From Flavobacteriia bacterium (GTDB taxonomy: Bacteria > Bacteroidota > Bacteroidia > Flavobacteriales_D > Crocinitomicaceae), in the NCBI GenBank assembly GCA_947450325.1, contig CANFUT010000019.1, positions 1 through 64,000 on the forward strand: a DNA stretch of 64,000 bases, written 5' to 3'. Both the position numbers and the translations under genes were made by a program. Of the stretch, positions 55,552-64,000 are shown piece by piece (the stretch's first letter is position 1; every line of letters starts with the position of its first letter). The notes below the pieces were generated by a model. That model did not search any database and had not been told where the DNA came from. It saw only the letters and a list, made by a program, of their open reading frames with translations.

Positions 55552-56955
55552 ATGTTCAAAAAACTGCTCTTCTTTTGTTTTATCTGTTTGAATTTTTATT
55601 CTTTTTCGCAAGATTTAAGTGAATTTTACGTTAAAAATATAGATACTGTTGATTTATACAAGAATTTAGATTACTTAGCTTCTAATAAATTACAAGGGAG
55701 AAAGACAGGACAAAAAGGACAAAAAAAAGCAGCCGCTTATATTGAATCACAATTTAAAAAATCAGGTGTAGCTCCTTTTCCTGGAAAAGATTATTATCAA
55801 AAATTTAATTTGCTTCAAAAAAAGAAATCTGGAAGCATGACTTTTGAGAATAAGAATTATCATTTTCCGAAGGATTTTGGATTTAAAAGTTTGTATCAAA
55901 AGTTTGATTTTGATGTCAAATCTGCTTTTTATATTTTAGGTAAAGATCTTATTGCTACCAAAACGAATTTTAACAATGAGTTTGTGTTGATTGAAATTGA
56001 TAATATCCAAACATTCGATTTCGAATTGGTAGAAAATATTAGAACTCGAGGAATCATTTTTTTAGTAAATAATTATCATGCGGAAAACTATGAATCGCTT
56101 CAAACAAAAGATTTGGCGATGATTCAAGAGGAAGTTAAAATTCCAATGATTTATTTAAATAAAAAGAAGCTTCCAATGAAATTCATTCAGTCGTTGGTTT
56201 TGAATAAATCAAATACTTTTACTTTGAACTTTAAATTGAATCCAAAACCTAAATATAGATTAACTGAAAATGTCATTGGATTTATTGAAGGAAGTGATCC
56301 AGTTTTGAAAAACGAGGTGATAGTGATTAGCGCTCATTATGATCATTTAGGTGTAGAAAAAAGAAAAGTGTTCAATGGAGCCGATGACAATGGTTCTGGA
56401 ACAACAGCCTTATTAGAAATTGCTCAAGCTTTCCAACAAGCAAAAAAGGATGGGAAAAATCCAAAAAGATCTATTTTATTTATTGCTTTGACTGGCGAAG
56501 AAATGGGATTATTTGGATCATCTTATTATGTTTCAAATCCATGGGTTCCATTAGAAAACACCATTACTGATATTAACATAGATATGATTGGTAGAGCATC
56601 AAAACCAGAAGAAAAAGAGACATTTTCTGTGTATGTCATAGGTTCAAATATATTGAGTGATGATTTGCATAACGCACAAGAATCGGCTAATAAACAATAC
56701 ACCAAGTTGAATTTAGATTACATGTACAATGATGTAAATGAACCATTACGACTATATTATCGCTCAGATCACTTTAATTTTGCGAAAAATGGTATTCCGA
56801 GTGTTTTTTACTTTGGTGGATTTCATGATGATTATCACAAAACAACAGATGATATTGAAAGTATTAATTTTAGAAAAATTGAACAGATTTCTAAAATGGT
56901 TTTTCACACTACATGGATGTTAGGAAATGCAAAAAACCGTCCTGCTTTGAAATAA
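55552..56955 (+). CDS. M28-family metallopeptidase (aminopeptidase-like)
   Basis: 467 residues. The signal peptide ends FYSFSQ. A PA-like insertion occupies about 130-240. The catalytic domain (about 250-460) has the two-zinc ligand set: SAHYDHLG (His), GADDNGSG (Asp), TGEEMGLFGS (Glu-Glu), NIDMIGR (Asp) and DYHKTTDD (His). It should remove N-terminal residues from peptides in the periplasm or outside. No T9SS domain. It may be cotranscribed with rpiB. Its stop lies 1 bp from the stop of the convergent thioredoxin-like gene. Confidence 0.9.
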   Translation: MFKKLLFFCFICLNFYSFSQDLSEFYVKNIDTVDLYKNLDYLASNKLQGRKTGQKGQKKAAAYIESQFKKSGVAPFPGKDYYQKFNLLQKKKSGSMTFENKNYHFPKDFGFKSLYQKFDFDVKSAFYILGKDLIATKTNFNNEFVLIEIDNIQTFDFELVENIRTRGIIFLVNNYHAENYESLQTKDLAMIQEEVKIPMIYLNKKKLPMKFIQSLVLNKSNTFTLNFKLNPKPKYRLTENVIGFIEGSDPVLKNEVIVISAHYDHLGVEKRKVFNGADDNGSGTTALLEIAQAFQQAKKDGKNPKRSILFIALTGEEMGLFGSSYYVSNPWVPLENTITDINIDMIGRASKPEEKETFSVYVIGSNILSDDLHNAQESANKQYTKLNLDYMYNDVNEPLRLYYRSDHFNFAKNGIPSVFYFGGFHDDYHKTTDDIESINFRKIEQISKMVFHTTWMLGNAKNRPALK

Positions 56956-56956
56956 A

Positions 56957-58189
56957 TTATTTCAATAAATCTTGGATAAATAAATCCATTTCTGTTACAT
57001 ATTCTTCATACAATTTTCCTGTTCCTGGACCATTGAAACCTGTATGTACTCTTTTTACTTCACCGTCTCGTCCAATCACAATTGCTGTGGGAAATGACAT
57101 AATTTGATTCAACATCGAAAATTGTTCAGAAGCTAAACCTTTATTTGCAGAACCGCCGACTAGAAATTGGAAATCTAAATGATGTCTTTCTTTTAGTAGT
57201 TTGATTTTATTTACTTGTCCTTCAAAATCATTTGGTGTTTCGTAGCCAACAGCGATTATTTCTAACCCTTTTTCATGGTATTTTGCATACAGCTCTTTGA
57301 AAAACTTGGTTTCATCCATGCAATTTGGACACCATGTACCCATAATTTGAACAATGGTTACTTTATTTTCAAACGCAGGATTTGGAAATAAAAAATCGGT
57401 TCCTTCCAAGGTTTTCATTTTGAAAGTAAAAGGTTCTTTTTTTACAACATAAGTCAACGAATCTGGATTTCTAAGTTGAAACGTAGAATCATTTGTCGCA
57501 ATCCAATTAGTTGAATAGTGTTTGCCAGAATAAAATTTCCCTTGAATCGTTTCTGTTGAATCAATAAACCCTGAAAAATGAAATGCATGTGATCCATCAA
57601 AGCAAGAAAGTGTAAAATTCTTCCCTGTTACCGTTCCTTCTAAAAAGCGATAATCACCCGTTTCTGTCAAAAAAGTTCCTGTTATTTTATTTTCAAAGTT
57701 TTTAAAAACACCTATTGCCATAGATTCGTCTTCCGTATTTGGATCAAATGTTGTTTTCCATCGACCTGTGAAGTCGAAATTATTTAATGAAGTAGATTTT
57801 TCTGTTTCGCCATAGACTGCTTTAAAAGGAATTTGATATTGATTTCCTTTGTTAAAGTTTTTCCAATAGCCAACGAGTAATTTTTTGTTTTCTACCTTAA
57901 ATTTTAGTGTAGAATGAAAGTTAGGGAAATCAATTTTTACGGAGTCATTTTCAAAAACGAGTTGATTTAAAACAATTTTTTCTTCTGCGTTGTGAATAGA
58001 AAAAACCATGTGTTTCTTCTGTTTTTCAATTTCCATTCTAAATGGTAAAACTGTTTCTTTATTCAATTGCAATGTACCGCTCCATTTTCCAGATTGAATT
58101 TTAGATTGCGCAAAAAACGCATTTGTAGTACTTGTATAAAAGCCCAAAAATAAACTCAAAAAGAAAATAGTGGTTGATTTTAAAAACAT
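56957..58189 (-). CDS. TlpA/ResA-like thioredoxin-fold protein
   Basis: 410 residues. The signal peptide ends NAFFAQ. A beta-rich N-terminal region (about 25-250), seen ahead of TlpA domains in Bacteroidota, precedes a thioredoxin fold (about 260-405) with redox motif WCPNC (Cys-287/Cys-290) and the cis-Pro segment SFPTAIVI. It should act as a periplasmic thiol-disulfide oxidoreductase, for example in cytochrome c maturation or protein disulfide reduction. The partner is not apparent. Confidence 0.85.
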   Translation of the reverse strand: MFLKSTTIFFLSLFLGFYTSTTNAFFAQSKIQSGKWSGTLQLNKETVLPFRMEIEKQKKHMVFSIHNAEEKIVLNQLVFENDSVKIDFPNFHSTLKFKVENKKLLVGYWKNFNKGNQYQIPFKAVYGETEKSTSLNNFDFTGRWKTTFDPNTEDESMAIGVFKNFENKITGTFLTETGDYRFLEGTVTGKNFTLSCFDGSHAFHFSGFIDSTETIQGKFYSGKHYSTNWIATNDSTFQLRNPDSLTYVVKKEPFTFKMKTLEGTDFLFPNPAFENKVTIVQIMGTWCPNCMDETKFFKELYAKYHEKGLEIIAVGYETPNDFEGQVNKIKLLKERHHLDFQFLVGGSANKGLASEQFSMLNQIMSFPTAIVIGRDGEVKRVHTGFNGPGTGKLYEEYVTEMDLFIQDLLK

Positions 58190-58267
58190 CTCTAACTTTG
58201 ATTCAGATGACGAAAATACTTTTTTTCTTTAAAATAATTGTAGAATGCAACTTTTTAGAAAGAAATA

Positions 58268-58828
58268 ATGTCTAATACTCAAGCAAGCGTTATGGATGAC
58301 AACACTTTGGTTATAGAATGTGTTAAATGTAATCCCAAGGCTCAGCGATTGTTGTTTGATAAATTTGCTCCTAAAATGTTGACTGTTTGTTTGCGCTACG
58401 CAAAAGATACGACAGAAGCTGAAGATGTTTTACAAGAAGGTTTTGTAAAAGTGTTTGGTAAGTTGTCGGACTTCAAAATGGAAGGTTCGTTGGAGGGTTG
58501 GATTCGTAGAATTATGGTCAACACGTCACTCGATGCGCTTCGCAAAAACAAAAAATATTTGACTGATGCTAAATTGGAAGATGTAGAATATAAAGTAATG
58601 TCTTTAGAGTCTGCCTCAGATCAATTGCAAGCAGAAGACTTGTTAAAACTAGTTCAATCATTGCCAGAAGGTTATAAAGTTGTTTTTAATCTTTTTGCAA
58701 TTGAAGGTTATAGTCACAAAGAAATAGCAGATTTATTAGGTGTGAGTGAAAACACATCTAAATCACAATATTCGAGGGCGAGGGCTCATTTAAGAATGCA
58801 ATTAGAAAAATTAGAAATTGAAAGATAA
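58268..58828 (+). CDS. ECF-type RNA polymerase sigma factor
   Basis: 186 residues: region 2 (about 25-95) with DVLQEGFVKVFGKL and the WIRRIMVNTSLDALRK -10-recognition helix, and region 4 (about 125-180) with the GYSHKEIADLLGVSENTSKSQYSRAR helix-turn-helix. It directs transcription from a specific promoter set when released from an inhibitor. The next gene starts inside its last codons (11-bp overlap), the usual layout for a sigma/anti-sigma pair. Confidence 0.92.
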   Translation: MSNTQASVMDDNTLVIECVKCNPKAQRLLFDKFAPKMLTVCLRYAKDTTEAEDVLQEGFVKVFGKLSDFKMEGSLEGWIRRIMVNTSLDALRKNKKYLTDAKLEDVEYKVMSLESASDQLQAEDLLKLVQSLPEGYKVVFNLFAIEGYSHKEIADLLGVSENTSKSQYSRARAHLRMQLEKLEIER

Positions 58829-59678
58829 AGACTACATAAAAGATTTGTTTTCTGAGAAACTGGCCAACCACGAGGTTCCTGTAAGGAGCGATTTGTGGTC
58901 TGGAATTCAGTCTCAAATTGGAAATACAGCCACCTCAACTGTGGTTGCAAAAGGCATCTCGTCTTCATTGAAATTGATGATTGGAATAGCTTCTTCTGTT
59001 GCGGTAATTGGAACTACCGTTTGGATTGCTTCTTCTCCAGAAAAGAGCAAGGAACAACAACAAGTTCACATCGCTCAAAACCATGGAAATGAAAATGCCA
59101 AAGAAGTAATAAAAAACGGTGTAAAATCAGGTGTAACAAATAGTACTAATGTTGATGCAATTGCTATACAAACGTTACCAATTGTTCCTCAAATTGAATT
59201 GCCGTCTAACAGCTATCTTGACGAATGGATTTCGAGAGAAAGACAATTGTATGGAACTGATATTATAAGTAAGCAAGTTACACCTCCCGCTGATGAAGAT
59301 CATGGTACTATCGATAAAGCAGGTGTTAACGACGCGAGTAATTCAGCAAGTAATACTAATAATGCTACACCAGATCTAGTTGAAACGAAGACATACGAAG
59401 ACGGTAAAATTGAAGAGTTTTTCAATGTGTTTACACCTAATGGAGACGGAATGAATGACTATTTCTTTCTTAAATCAGAAAATTTAAAAGATTTCACCAT
59501 CCGAATTTTCAATGAAAGAAATGAATTTGTGTTTCAATCCACAGATAAAGATTTTAAATGGTTTGGATTAGATCCAGCCGGTAATATGGTTGAAGCGGGC
59601 AATTATGGATACGTGATTTTCGCCACAGATTTGAACGGAAAAAGCATCAAAATGTTCAAAAGTTTGACAATCAAATAA
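58818..59678 (+). CDS. Membrane anti-sigma-like protein ending in a T9SS type B (CHU_C) domain
   Basis: 286 residues from a TTG at 58818, 11 bp before the sigma stop; no ATG is available. The N-terminal 45 residues (DYIKDLFSEKLANHEVPVRSDLW) resemble the cytoplasmic segment of Bacteroidota anti-sigma-like proteins. One helix (about 50-70) spans the membrane. A low-complexity periplasmic linker (about 75-200) follows. Residues 204-286 are a gliding-motility-associated C-terminal domain (VFTPNGDGMNDYF ... MFKSLTIK), the T9SS type B signal. The protein has no N-terminal signal peptide. The coupling to the sigma gene suggests that it controls sigma activity in response to secretion or envelope state (inference). 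Confidence 0.82.
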   Translation: MKDKDYIKDLFSEKLANHEVPVRSDLWSGIQSQIGNTATSTVVAKGISSSLKLMIGIASSVAVIGTTVWIASSPEKSKEQQQVHIAQNHGNENAKEVIKNGVKSGVTNSTNVDAIAIQTLPIVPQIELPSNSYLDEWISRERQLYGTDIISKQVTPPADEDHGTIDKAGVNDASNSASNTNNATPDLVETKTYEDGKIEEFFNVFTPNGDGMNDYFFLKSENLKDFTIRIFNERNEFVFQSTDKDFKWFGLDPAGNMVEAGNYGYVIFATDLNGKSIKMFKSLTIK

Positions 59679-59716
59679 GTTTCTTAGAAATAATTACTCC
59701 TGTATTTCTAAATTAA

Positions 59717-59746
59717 AGAGGTTTCATATGAGGCCTCTTTTTTTTG
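59717..59746 (+). terminator. Terminator of the sigma/CHU_C operon
   Basis: AGAGG and CCTCT flank a TCATATGA palindrome, followed by a run of eight Ts. Confidence 0.65.
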
Positions 59747-59760
59747 TAATTAATGCGCAT

Positions 59761-59795
59761 AAAAAAACCCGTAACTTATTCATTTACGGGTTTTT
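59761..59795 (-). terminator. Terminator of tRNA-Cys
   Basis: ACCCGTAA and TTACGGGT are perfect arms with a 9-nt loop. On the minus strand the stem is followed by T7, which fits termination downstream of tRNA-Cys. In the plus direction a T-run also follows. Confidence 0.75.
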
Positions 59796-59796
59796 G

Positions 59797-59867
59797 AGGT
59801 CTCGAGCGGATTCGAACCGCTGTAGACGGTTTTGCAGACCGCTGCCTAACCGCTCGGCCACGAGACC
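59797..59867 (-). tRNA. tRNA-Cys (anticodon GCA)
   Basis: 71 nt. Acceptor GGTCTCG pairs with CGAGACC, discriminator T. The D arm is GGCCGAGCGGTTAGGC, the anticodon loop reads TCTGCAAAA, and the T arm is AGCGGTTCGAATCCGCT. CCA is not encoded. Confidence 0.95.
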
Positions 59868-59903
59868 AGAACGGATTGCAAAATTAGCAAAATTTCTTTT
59901 GAA

Positions 59904-60272
59904 TCAAACCTTTTTGATGCTTTCCTCTATAATTATTGCTACATTTTCAACATCACCGTTTATTGGTGGACAAATCTTCGTGATTTTCACTTTGATCTGA
60001 TGTAAGTTATTCAATGTAGTTTTTAATTTTTCAATGATTCGGTATCCAACATGCTCTATTAGTTTTGAACGGATTGCCATTTCTTCAGCCACAATTTTGT
60101 TTACGATGACATAGTCAATCGTATTTTCCAGAGTGTCTGTTTCTGCGGCCAACTGAAAATCTGTTTCCATCCAAACATCCACTAAATAGTTTCCGCCAAT
60201 CTTACCTTCTTCTGGCAGACAGCCATGAAAAGCATATAGTTTTATTCCGTTGACCTCGATGATATGTTTCAT
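59904..60272 (-). CDS. folB: Dihydroneopterin aldolase
   Basis: 122 residues. Converts 7,8-dihydroneopterin to 6-hydroxymethyl-7,8-dihydropterin and glycolaldehyde in folate synthesis. It has the FolB opening EVNGIKLYAFHGCLPEE, DTIDY-type segment TLENTIDYVIV, and the EHVGYRIIEKL helix with the catalytic Lys region. It begins 1 bp after the gltX stop and is cotranscribed with it. Confidence 0.9.
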   Translation of the reverse strand: MKHIIEVNGIKLYAFHGCLPEEGKIGGNYLVDVWMETDFQLAAETDTLENTIDYVIVNKIVAEEMAIRSKLIEHVGYRIIEKLKTTLNNLHQIKVKITKICPPINGDVENVAIIIEESIKKV

Positions 60273-60273
60273 C

Positions 60274-61794
60274 TTATGAATGTGATTTCAGTTTTTCTAA
60301 TCCTTCATACATTCTTTCAACACACTCTTCTTGTCCAATGAATGAGGCTATTTCAAACATACTTGGTCCCATTCCTGCTCCTGTAATAAGCAATCTGAAC
60401 AAAGGTAACACAGCACCAATTCCAAGTTGTTTTGCTTCTAAAAATGATTTAAATGCTACTTCAATCGTACTTGGATAAAAATCTGTCAATGATTTCAAAC
60501 GATCATTCCATTCTGACATTAATACAGCAGAATCTGATTTCCATTTTTTAGAGACTGTTTGCTCGTCAAAAATTTCAGGTCTATGCAACAAATAATCGCC
60601 TTCTGTTAAAATGTCGTCAACAAACGTTGCGCGTTCTTTCATCAATCTTGCAACATCAACCAAAGCGTCTTTATCGTATTTATTGTTTAATTTTTGCGAT
60701 AATATGTCTGCAAGGGCTTCGTTAGAAGTATTTCTTAAATATTGTTGTTGAAACCATTTTGTTTTATCTGCGTCAAATTTTGCTCCTGCTTTTCCTACTC
60801 TTTCTAAAGTAAAAATTTCAGCTAATTCTTCAATTGAAAACAATTCTTGTGTCGTTCCTGGATTCCATCCTAAGAATGCCAACATATTTACAAATGCTTC
60901 TGGAAAGTATCCAGATTCTCTATAGCCCGTGTATTTTTCTCCTTCTACTGAAAGCCAATCTGTTGGGAAAACAGGAAAACCTAATCGGTCTCCATCTCTT
61001 TTGGAAAGTTTTCCGTTTCCGTCAGGTCTTAGTAACAAAGGTAAGTGTGCAAATTTTGGACAATCCCAACCAAATGAATCATAAAGTAGAACGTGAAGTG
61101 GCGCAGATGGCAACCATTCTTCTCCCCTAATCACATGACTGATTTCCATCAAATGATCATCTACAATATTTGCTAAATGATATGTTGGCATTCCGTCGCT
61201 TTTAAACAAAACTTTGTCGTCCAAATTATTCGTGTTCACGACTACCCAACCTCTGATAATATCTTCGAAACGAACATCAATGTTTCTTGGCATTTTCATG
61301 CGAATCACATATTGATCGCCATTTTCAAGTCTTCTTTTTACTTCGTCGGCAGATAATGTCAAAGAGTTTTTTAGCGACATTCTTGTAACGGTGTTGTATT
61401 GCCAGTTAGGCATACCCATTGCTTTCGCTTGTGCTCGAACATTGTCTAATTCTTCGGCTGTATCAAAAGCGTAATAAGCTTTATCATTGGCAACCAGTTC
61501 TTCCGCAAAAGGTTTGTAAAGTTCTTTTCTTTCAGATTGGATATATGGACCGTAGTTTCCTCCTATTCCTGGACCTTCAGTTGCGTGAATTCCACACCAT
61601 TTAAGTGCATCCAAAATATATTCTTGTGCTCCTTCAACAAATCTAGTTTGATCTGTATCTTCTATTCTAATAATGAAAGTACCGTTGTTTTTTTTGGCAA
61701 AAAGATAATTGTACAATGCTGTACGAACGCCTCCCATGTGCAACGGACCCGTTGGTGAAGGAGCAAAACGAACGCGAACTGGTTTGTCTGACAT
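60274..61794 (-). CDS. gltX: Glutamate-tRNA ligase
   Basis: 506 residues, class I aminoacyl-tRNA synthetase that charges tRNA-Glu. The HIGH-type motif is in PSPTGPLHMGGVRTALYN (residues 12-29), and the KMSKS-type motif KLSKRDG is near residues 263-269. An anticodon-binding C-terminal domain closes it (about 340-500). No zinc-binding cysteine cluster was seen. folB follows directly. Confidence 0.95.
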   Translation of the reverse strand: MSDKPVRVRFAPSPTGPLHMGGVRTALYNYLFAKKNNGTFIIRIEDTDQTRFVEGAQEYILDALKWCGIHATEGPGIGGNYGPYIQSERKELYKPFAEELVANDKAYYAFDTAEELDNVRAQAKAMGMPNWQYNTVTRMSLKNSLTLSADEVKRRLENGDQYVIRMKMPRNIDVRFEDIIRGWVVVNTNNLDDKVLFKSDGMPTYHLANIVDDHLMEISHVIRGEEWLPSAPLHVLLYDSFGWDCPKFAHLPLLLRPDGNGKLSKRDGDRLGFPVFPTDWLSVEGEKYTGYRESGYFPEAFVNMLAFLGWNPGTTQELFSIEELAEIFTLERVGKAGAKFDADKTKWFQQQYLRNTSNEALADILSQKLNNKYDKDALVDVARLMKERATFVDDILTEGDYLLHRPEIFDEQTVSKKWKSDSAVLMSEWNDRLKSLTDFYPSTIEVAFKSFLEAKQLGIGAVLPLFRLLITGAGMGPSMFEIASFIGQEECVERMYEGLEKLKSHS

Positions 61795-61919
61795 ACTTGA
61801 TAATTTTATCGCAAAGATAATCTTTTGAACATCAAATTTCTTGTTCCAGTTTAGTTTTTGTTTGTTCTTTGATGAATAAGTTTTACTTTAGTAAGTTATT
61901 CTATATACAATATGTGCGG

Positions 61920-64000
61920 ATGGAACCTTTTGAACATTTATTAAATCAGATAGATGCTTTTATTAGAAAGTATTACAAAAATGAAATGCTAAAAGGAGGA
62001 ATTTTATTCTTAGGCGTTTTGTTATTGAGTTATCTTATTGTTGCTTCTTTGGAGTTTTTTGGAAGATTTTCTTCTTCCGTTAGGGCTTTTTTGTTTTTCA
62101 GCTTTTTGGCTACCAATTTATTTTTATTGGTCAAGTATTTAATCATTCCTTTACTTAAATTAATTTCCTTCGGAAAACGTATTGATAGATATCAAGCTTC
62201 ATCGATTATTGGTTCTTTTTTTCCAAATGTCTCCGACAGGTTGTTGAATACGCTTCAATTGAACGACTCTTTATCTAATCAAGATGTTAATTTCGAATTG
62301 ATCAGGGCCAGCGTAGTACAAAAATCTCAAAGTTTGTCTATTGTTCCATTTGTAAACGGGATTGATTTGAAGAGGAATCTCAAGTATGCTAAATATGTTG
62401 TGCCTATTATAGTTGTTTTCGTCGTCATTTCTTTCGCTTTTCCAAAGTTAATTACTCAGGGTACAAATCGCATCGTACATTATAACCAAGAATTTGCCAT
62501 TGAGGCTCCGTTTGATTTTATTTTGACCACTCCACTTGACGGTTTTGAGGAAGGTCAAGACATTCCTGTGGGCGTTAAATTGAAGGGTGATGAATTGCCA
62601 GAAAAGATTTATTTGGTAAGTTCTCAAGGGAAGTTTCTAATGAATAGAACTTCTAAGATAGCTAGCTTTTATATTTTAAAGAACCTAAAGGAAGACGCTG
62701 TTTTTCATTTTGAAGCAAATGGTTTTTCTAGTAAGGAATACTTACTTCCTGTGGTTCCAAAGTCTGCCATTGGGCGTTTTCAAGCTGCGATTCATTATCC
62801 ATCCTATTTGGGTAAGAAAGATGAAATTGTTTCAAATGCGGGTGATTTAGAAATTCCAGAGGGTACAATTGTAGAATGGAGTGTGTTGACTAAAAACACA
62901 TCAAAAGTTTCTTTTAAATGGAATGATACGACTCAGTTTTTTAGTGAGCAAGGCTTTAAGGTTAGAAGAAAGTTTAGAAATCCTACGGATTTGAAAGTGT
63001 CTTTAACCAACGCGTCGACCTCCAAAAAAGATTCTTTGAATTATTCGATATCCGTTCTGAAAGATGCTTTCCCAAGTATTCAAGCTAAAGAAACTACAGA
63101 TACTGTTTCTGATGCAATACGTTTTTTTGAAGGTCAAATTTCGGATGATTACGGATTAAGCTCTTTGACTTTCTATTATCAAATAGTATCAGAAAAAGGG
63201 ATAAAAAAGCAGCAGAAACTTTCTGTTGCTAAAACTTATGGAACTGATATGCCATTCACGTTTGCAATAGATTTTCGACGTGAGGAACTTGCTGTAAATG
63301 ATAAGATTGAGTATTATTTCATTGTGAGTGATAATGATGGCGTTAACGGAAGTAAAAGTGTTCGTTCTCAAATGTTTGTATATGAGTTGCCTTCATTGTC
63401 AGAGTTGAATGAATTGAGAGATGAGGCGCAAAATCAGACTAAGAAGGAACTTAACGACCTACTTAATCGTACTAAAGAGTTTCAGAAAGATATTCAACGT
63501 TTAAAGAAAGAGACTTTGAATTCTAAGTCCAATGAATGGAATAAATTGAATCAAGTCAATCAATTGAAAGAGGAACAGCAATCTCTGCAAAAGTCACTTG
63601 AGCAGATGCAAATGCAAATGCAGGAAAGTATTGATGAGAAGAATCAACTATCTGAAATGGATCCTGAGTTACTTGAGAAACAAGAGATGCTTGAGAAGTT
63701 ACTTGAAGAAGTAATGGATGATGAGTTATTGGACTTATTGAAACAATTAGAAGATTTAATAAAGTCTCCAGATAAGAACCAAATGAATCAGAAGATGGAC
63801 CAGCTTGAAATGAAGTCTGAGGACATGAAAAAGCAGTTGGATAGAAGTCTTGAAATGCTTAAAAAATTGCAAGTCAACGAGAAATTGGATGATATTCAGA
63901 AAGAATTGAATGAGTTATCTAAAGAGCAAAAAGAATTGAAAGAGTCTATTGAGATAAATCAATTAAATACTGAAAAGGCTGAAGAAAAGCAAAAAGATAT
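61920..64000 (+). CDS. DUF4175-type membrane protein (3' part beyond window)
   Basis: The frame opens at the ATG at 61920 (MEPFEHLLNQIDAF) and continues to the window edge, at least 693 codons. Membrane helices lie at about 26-48, 55-75 and 160-180. An extracytoplasmic beta-rich region spans about 185-500 (PSYLGKKDE, DDYGLSSLTFYYQ). From about residue 510 on it is a Gln/Glu/Lys-rich coiled coil. This is the architecture of DUF4175 proteins, which are very large and membrane-tethered in Bacteroidota. Lys is often encoded by AAG here, unlike the AAA preference of most neighbours. Function is not known. Confidence 0.78.
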   Translation, partial: MEPFEHLLNQIDAFIRKYYKNEMLKGGILFLGVLLLSYLIVASLEFFGRFSSSVRAFLFFSFLATNLFLLVKYLIIPLLKLISFGKRIDRYQASSIIGSFFPNVSDRLLNTLQLNDSLSNQDVNFELIRASVVQKSQSLSIVPFVNGIDLKRNLKYAKYVVPIIVVFVVISFAFPKLITQGTNRIVHYNQEFAIEAPFDFILTTPLDGFEEGQDIPVGVKLKGDELPEKIYLVSSQGKFLMNRTSKIASFYILKNLKEDAVFHFEANGFSSKEYLLPVVPKSAIGRFQAAIHYPSYLGKKDEIVSNAGDLEIPEGTIVEWSVLTKNTSKVSFKWNDTTQFFSEQGFKVRRKFRNPTDLKVSLTNASTSKKDSLNYSISVLKDAFPSIQAKETTDTVSDAIRFFEGQISDDYGLSSLTFYYQIVSEKGIKKQQKLSVAKTYGTDMPFTFAIDFRREELAVNDKIEYYFIVSDNDGVNGSKSVRSQMFVYELPSLSELNELRDEAQNQTKKELNDLLNRTKEFQKDIQRLKKETLNSKSNEWNKLNQVNQLKEEQQSLQKSLEQMQMQMQESIDEKNQLSEMDPELLEKQEMLEKLLEEVMDDELLDLLKQLEDLIKSPDKNQMNQKMDQLEMKSEDMKKQLDRSLEMLKKLQVNEKLDDIQKELNELSKEQKELKESIEINQLNTEKAEEKQKD

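Overview
The window is an AT-rich (mid-30s % G+C by eye) stretch of bacterial chromosome from the phylum Bacteroidota, most likely order Flavobacteriales. A Fluviicola/Crocinitomicaceae-type genome would fit, but that is inference. The lineage call rests on several secreted proteins with type IX secretion system (T9SS) type A C-terminal sorting domains, one type B (CHU_C) domain, RemB-like outer-membrane proteins, promoters of the Bacteroidota form TTG-N(about 20)-TAnnTTTG, weak Shine-Dalgarno sequences, and phylum-typical neighbourhoods (rnpA-S41 protease, surE-lpxB, dut-NDP-sugar transferase-TPR-DUF4292-EnvC). There is no prophage, CRISPR array or transposase. Most of the window is core genome.

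Layout. 1-3.9 kb: a small glycan locus with a repeat-containing secreted protein cut by the window edge, a NUDIX-derived regulator and a GH3 glucosidase, with three matching operator-like palindromes. 3.9-12 kb: a CDP-alcohol phosphatidyltransferase, then a 2,235-residue T9SS adhesin-like protein behind a small secreted protein. 12.6-16.9 kb: uridine kinase coupled to a very large NtrY-like sensor kinase. 17-20.2 kb: an envelope operon (TPR protein, OmpA/PD40 protein). 20.4-21.9 kb: a T9SS beta-propeller-like protein. 21.9-24.5 kb: an acyltransferase embedded in an island of at least four intergenic repeat families. 24.5-28 kb: SpoIID-like protein, lpxB, a small membrane protein and surE. 28.1-32.4 kb: DnaJ-KTSC fusion, rnpA, S41 protease, O-antigen-ligase-like protein. 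32.4-32.8 kb: tRNA-Ser(GGA) with a duplicated 3' end and terminator. 32.8-39.5 kb: asparaginase, TatD nuclease, a lipoprotein, an aminotransferase/omega-amidase pair, a T9SS protein and a flavin reductase. 39.6-42.6 kb: two RemB-like barrels. 42.8-48.1 kb: dut and an envelope operon. 48.1-55.5 kb: maf, ferritin, RNase R, a LytTR response regulator, a MORN-repeat protein and rpiB. 55.5-64 kb: M28 peptidase, thioredoxin-like protein, ECF sigma factor with a membrane CHU_C-domain partner, tRNA-Cys(GCA), folB, gltX and the start of a DUF4175 protein.

How the genes fit together. Much of the content builds or maintains the envelope: lipid A (lpxB), phospholipids (acyltransferase, CDP-alcohol transferase), peptidoglycan (SpoIID, EnvC, OmpA), surface glycans, and T9SS cargo. 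The two most unusual regulatory units are (i) the NUDIX regulator with three matched 9-3-9 palindromes, two of which overlap the -33 elements of the promoters it would control, and (ii) the ECF sigma factor translationally overlapped with an anti-sigma-like membrane protein that carries a T9SS type B sorting domain at its periplasmic end, suggesting a possible secretion-sensing switch.

Coordinates use the start codon I judged most likely. Functional names come from motif and domain recognition by eye, without database searches.
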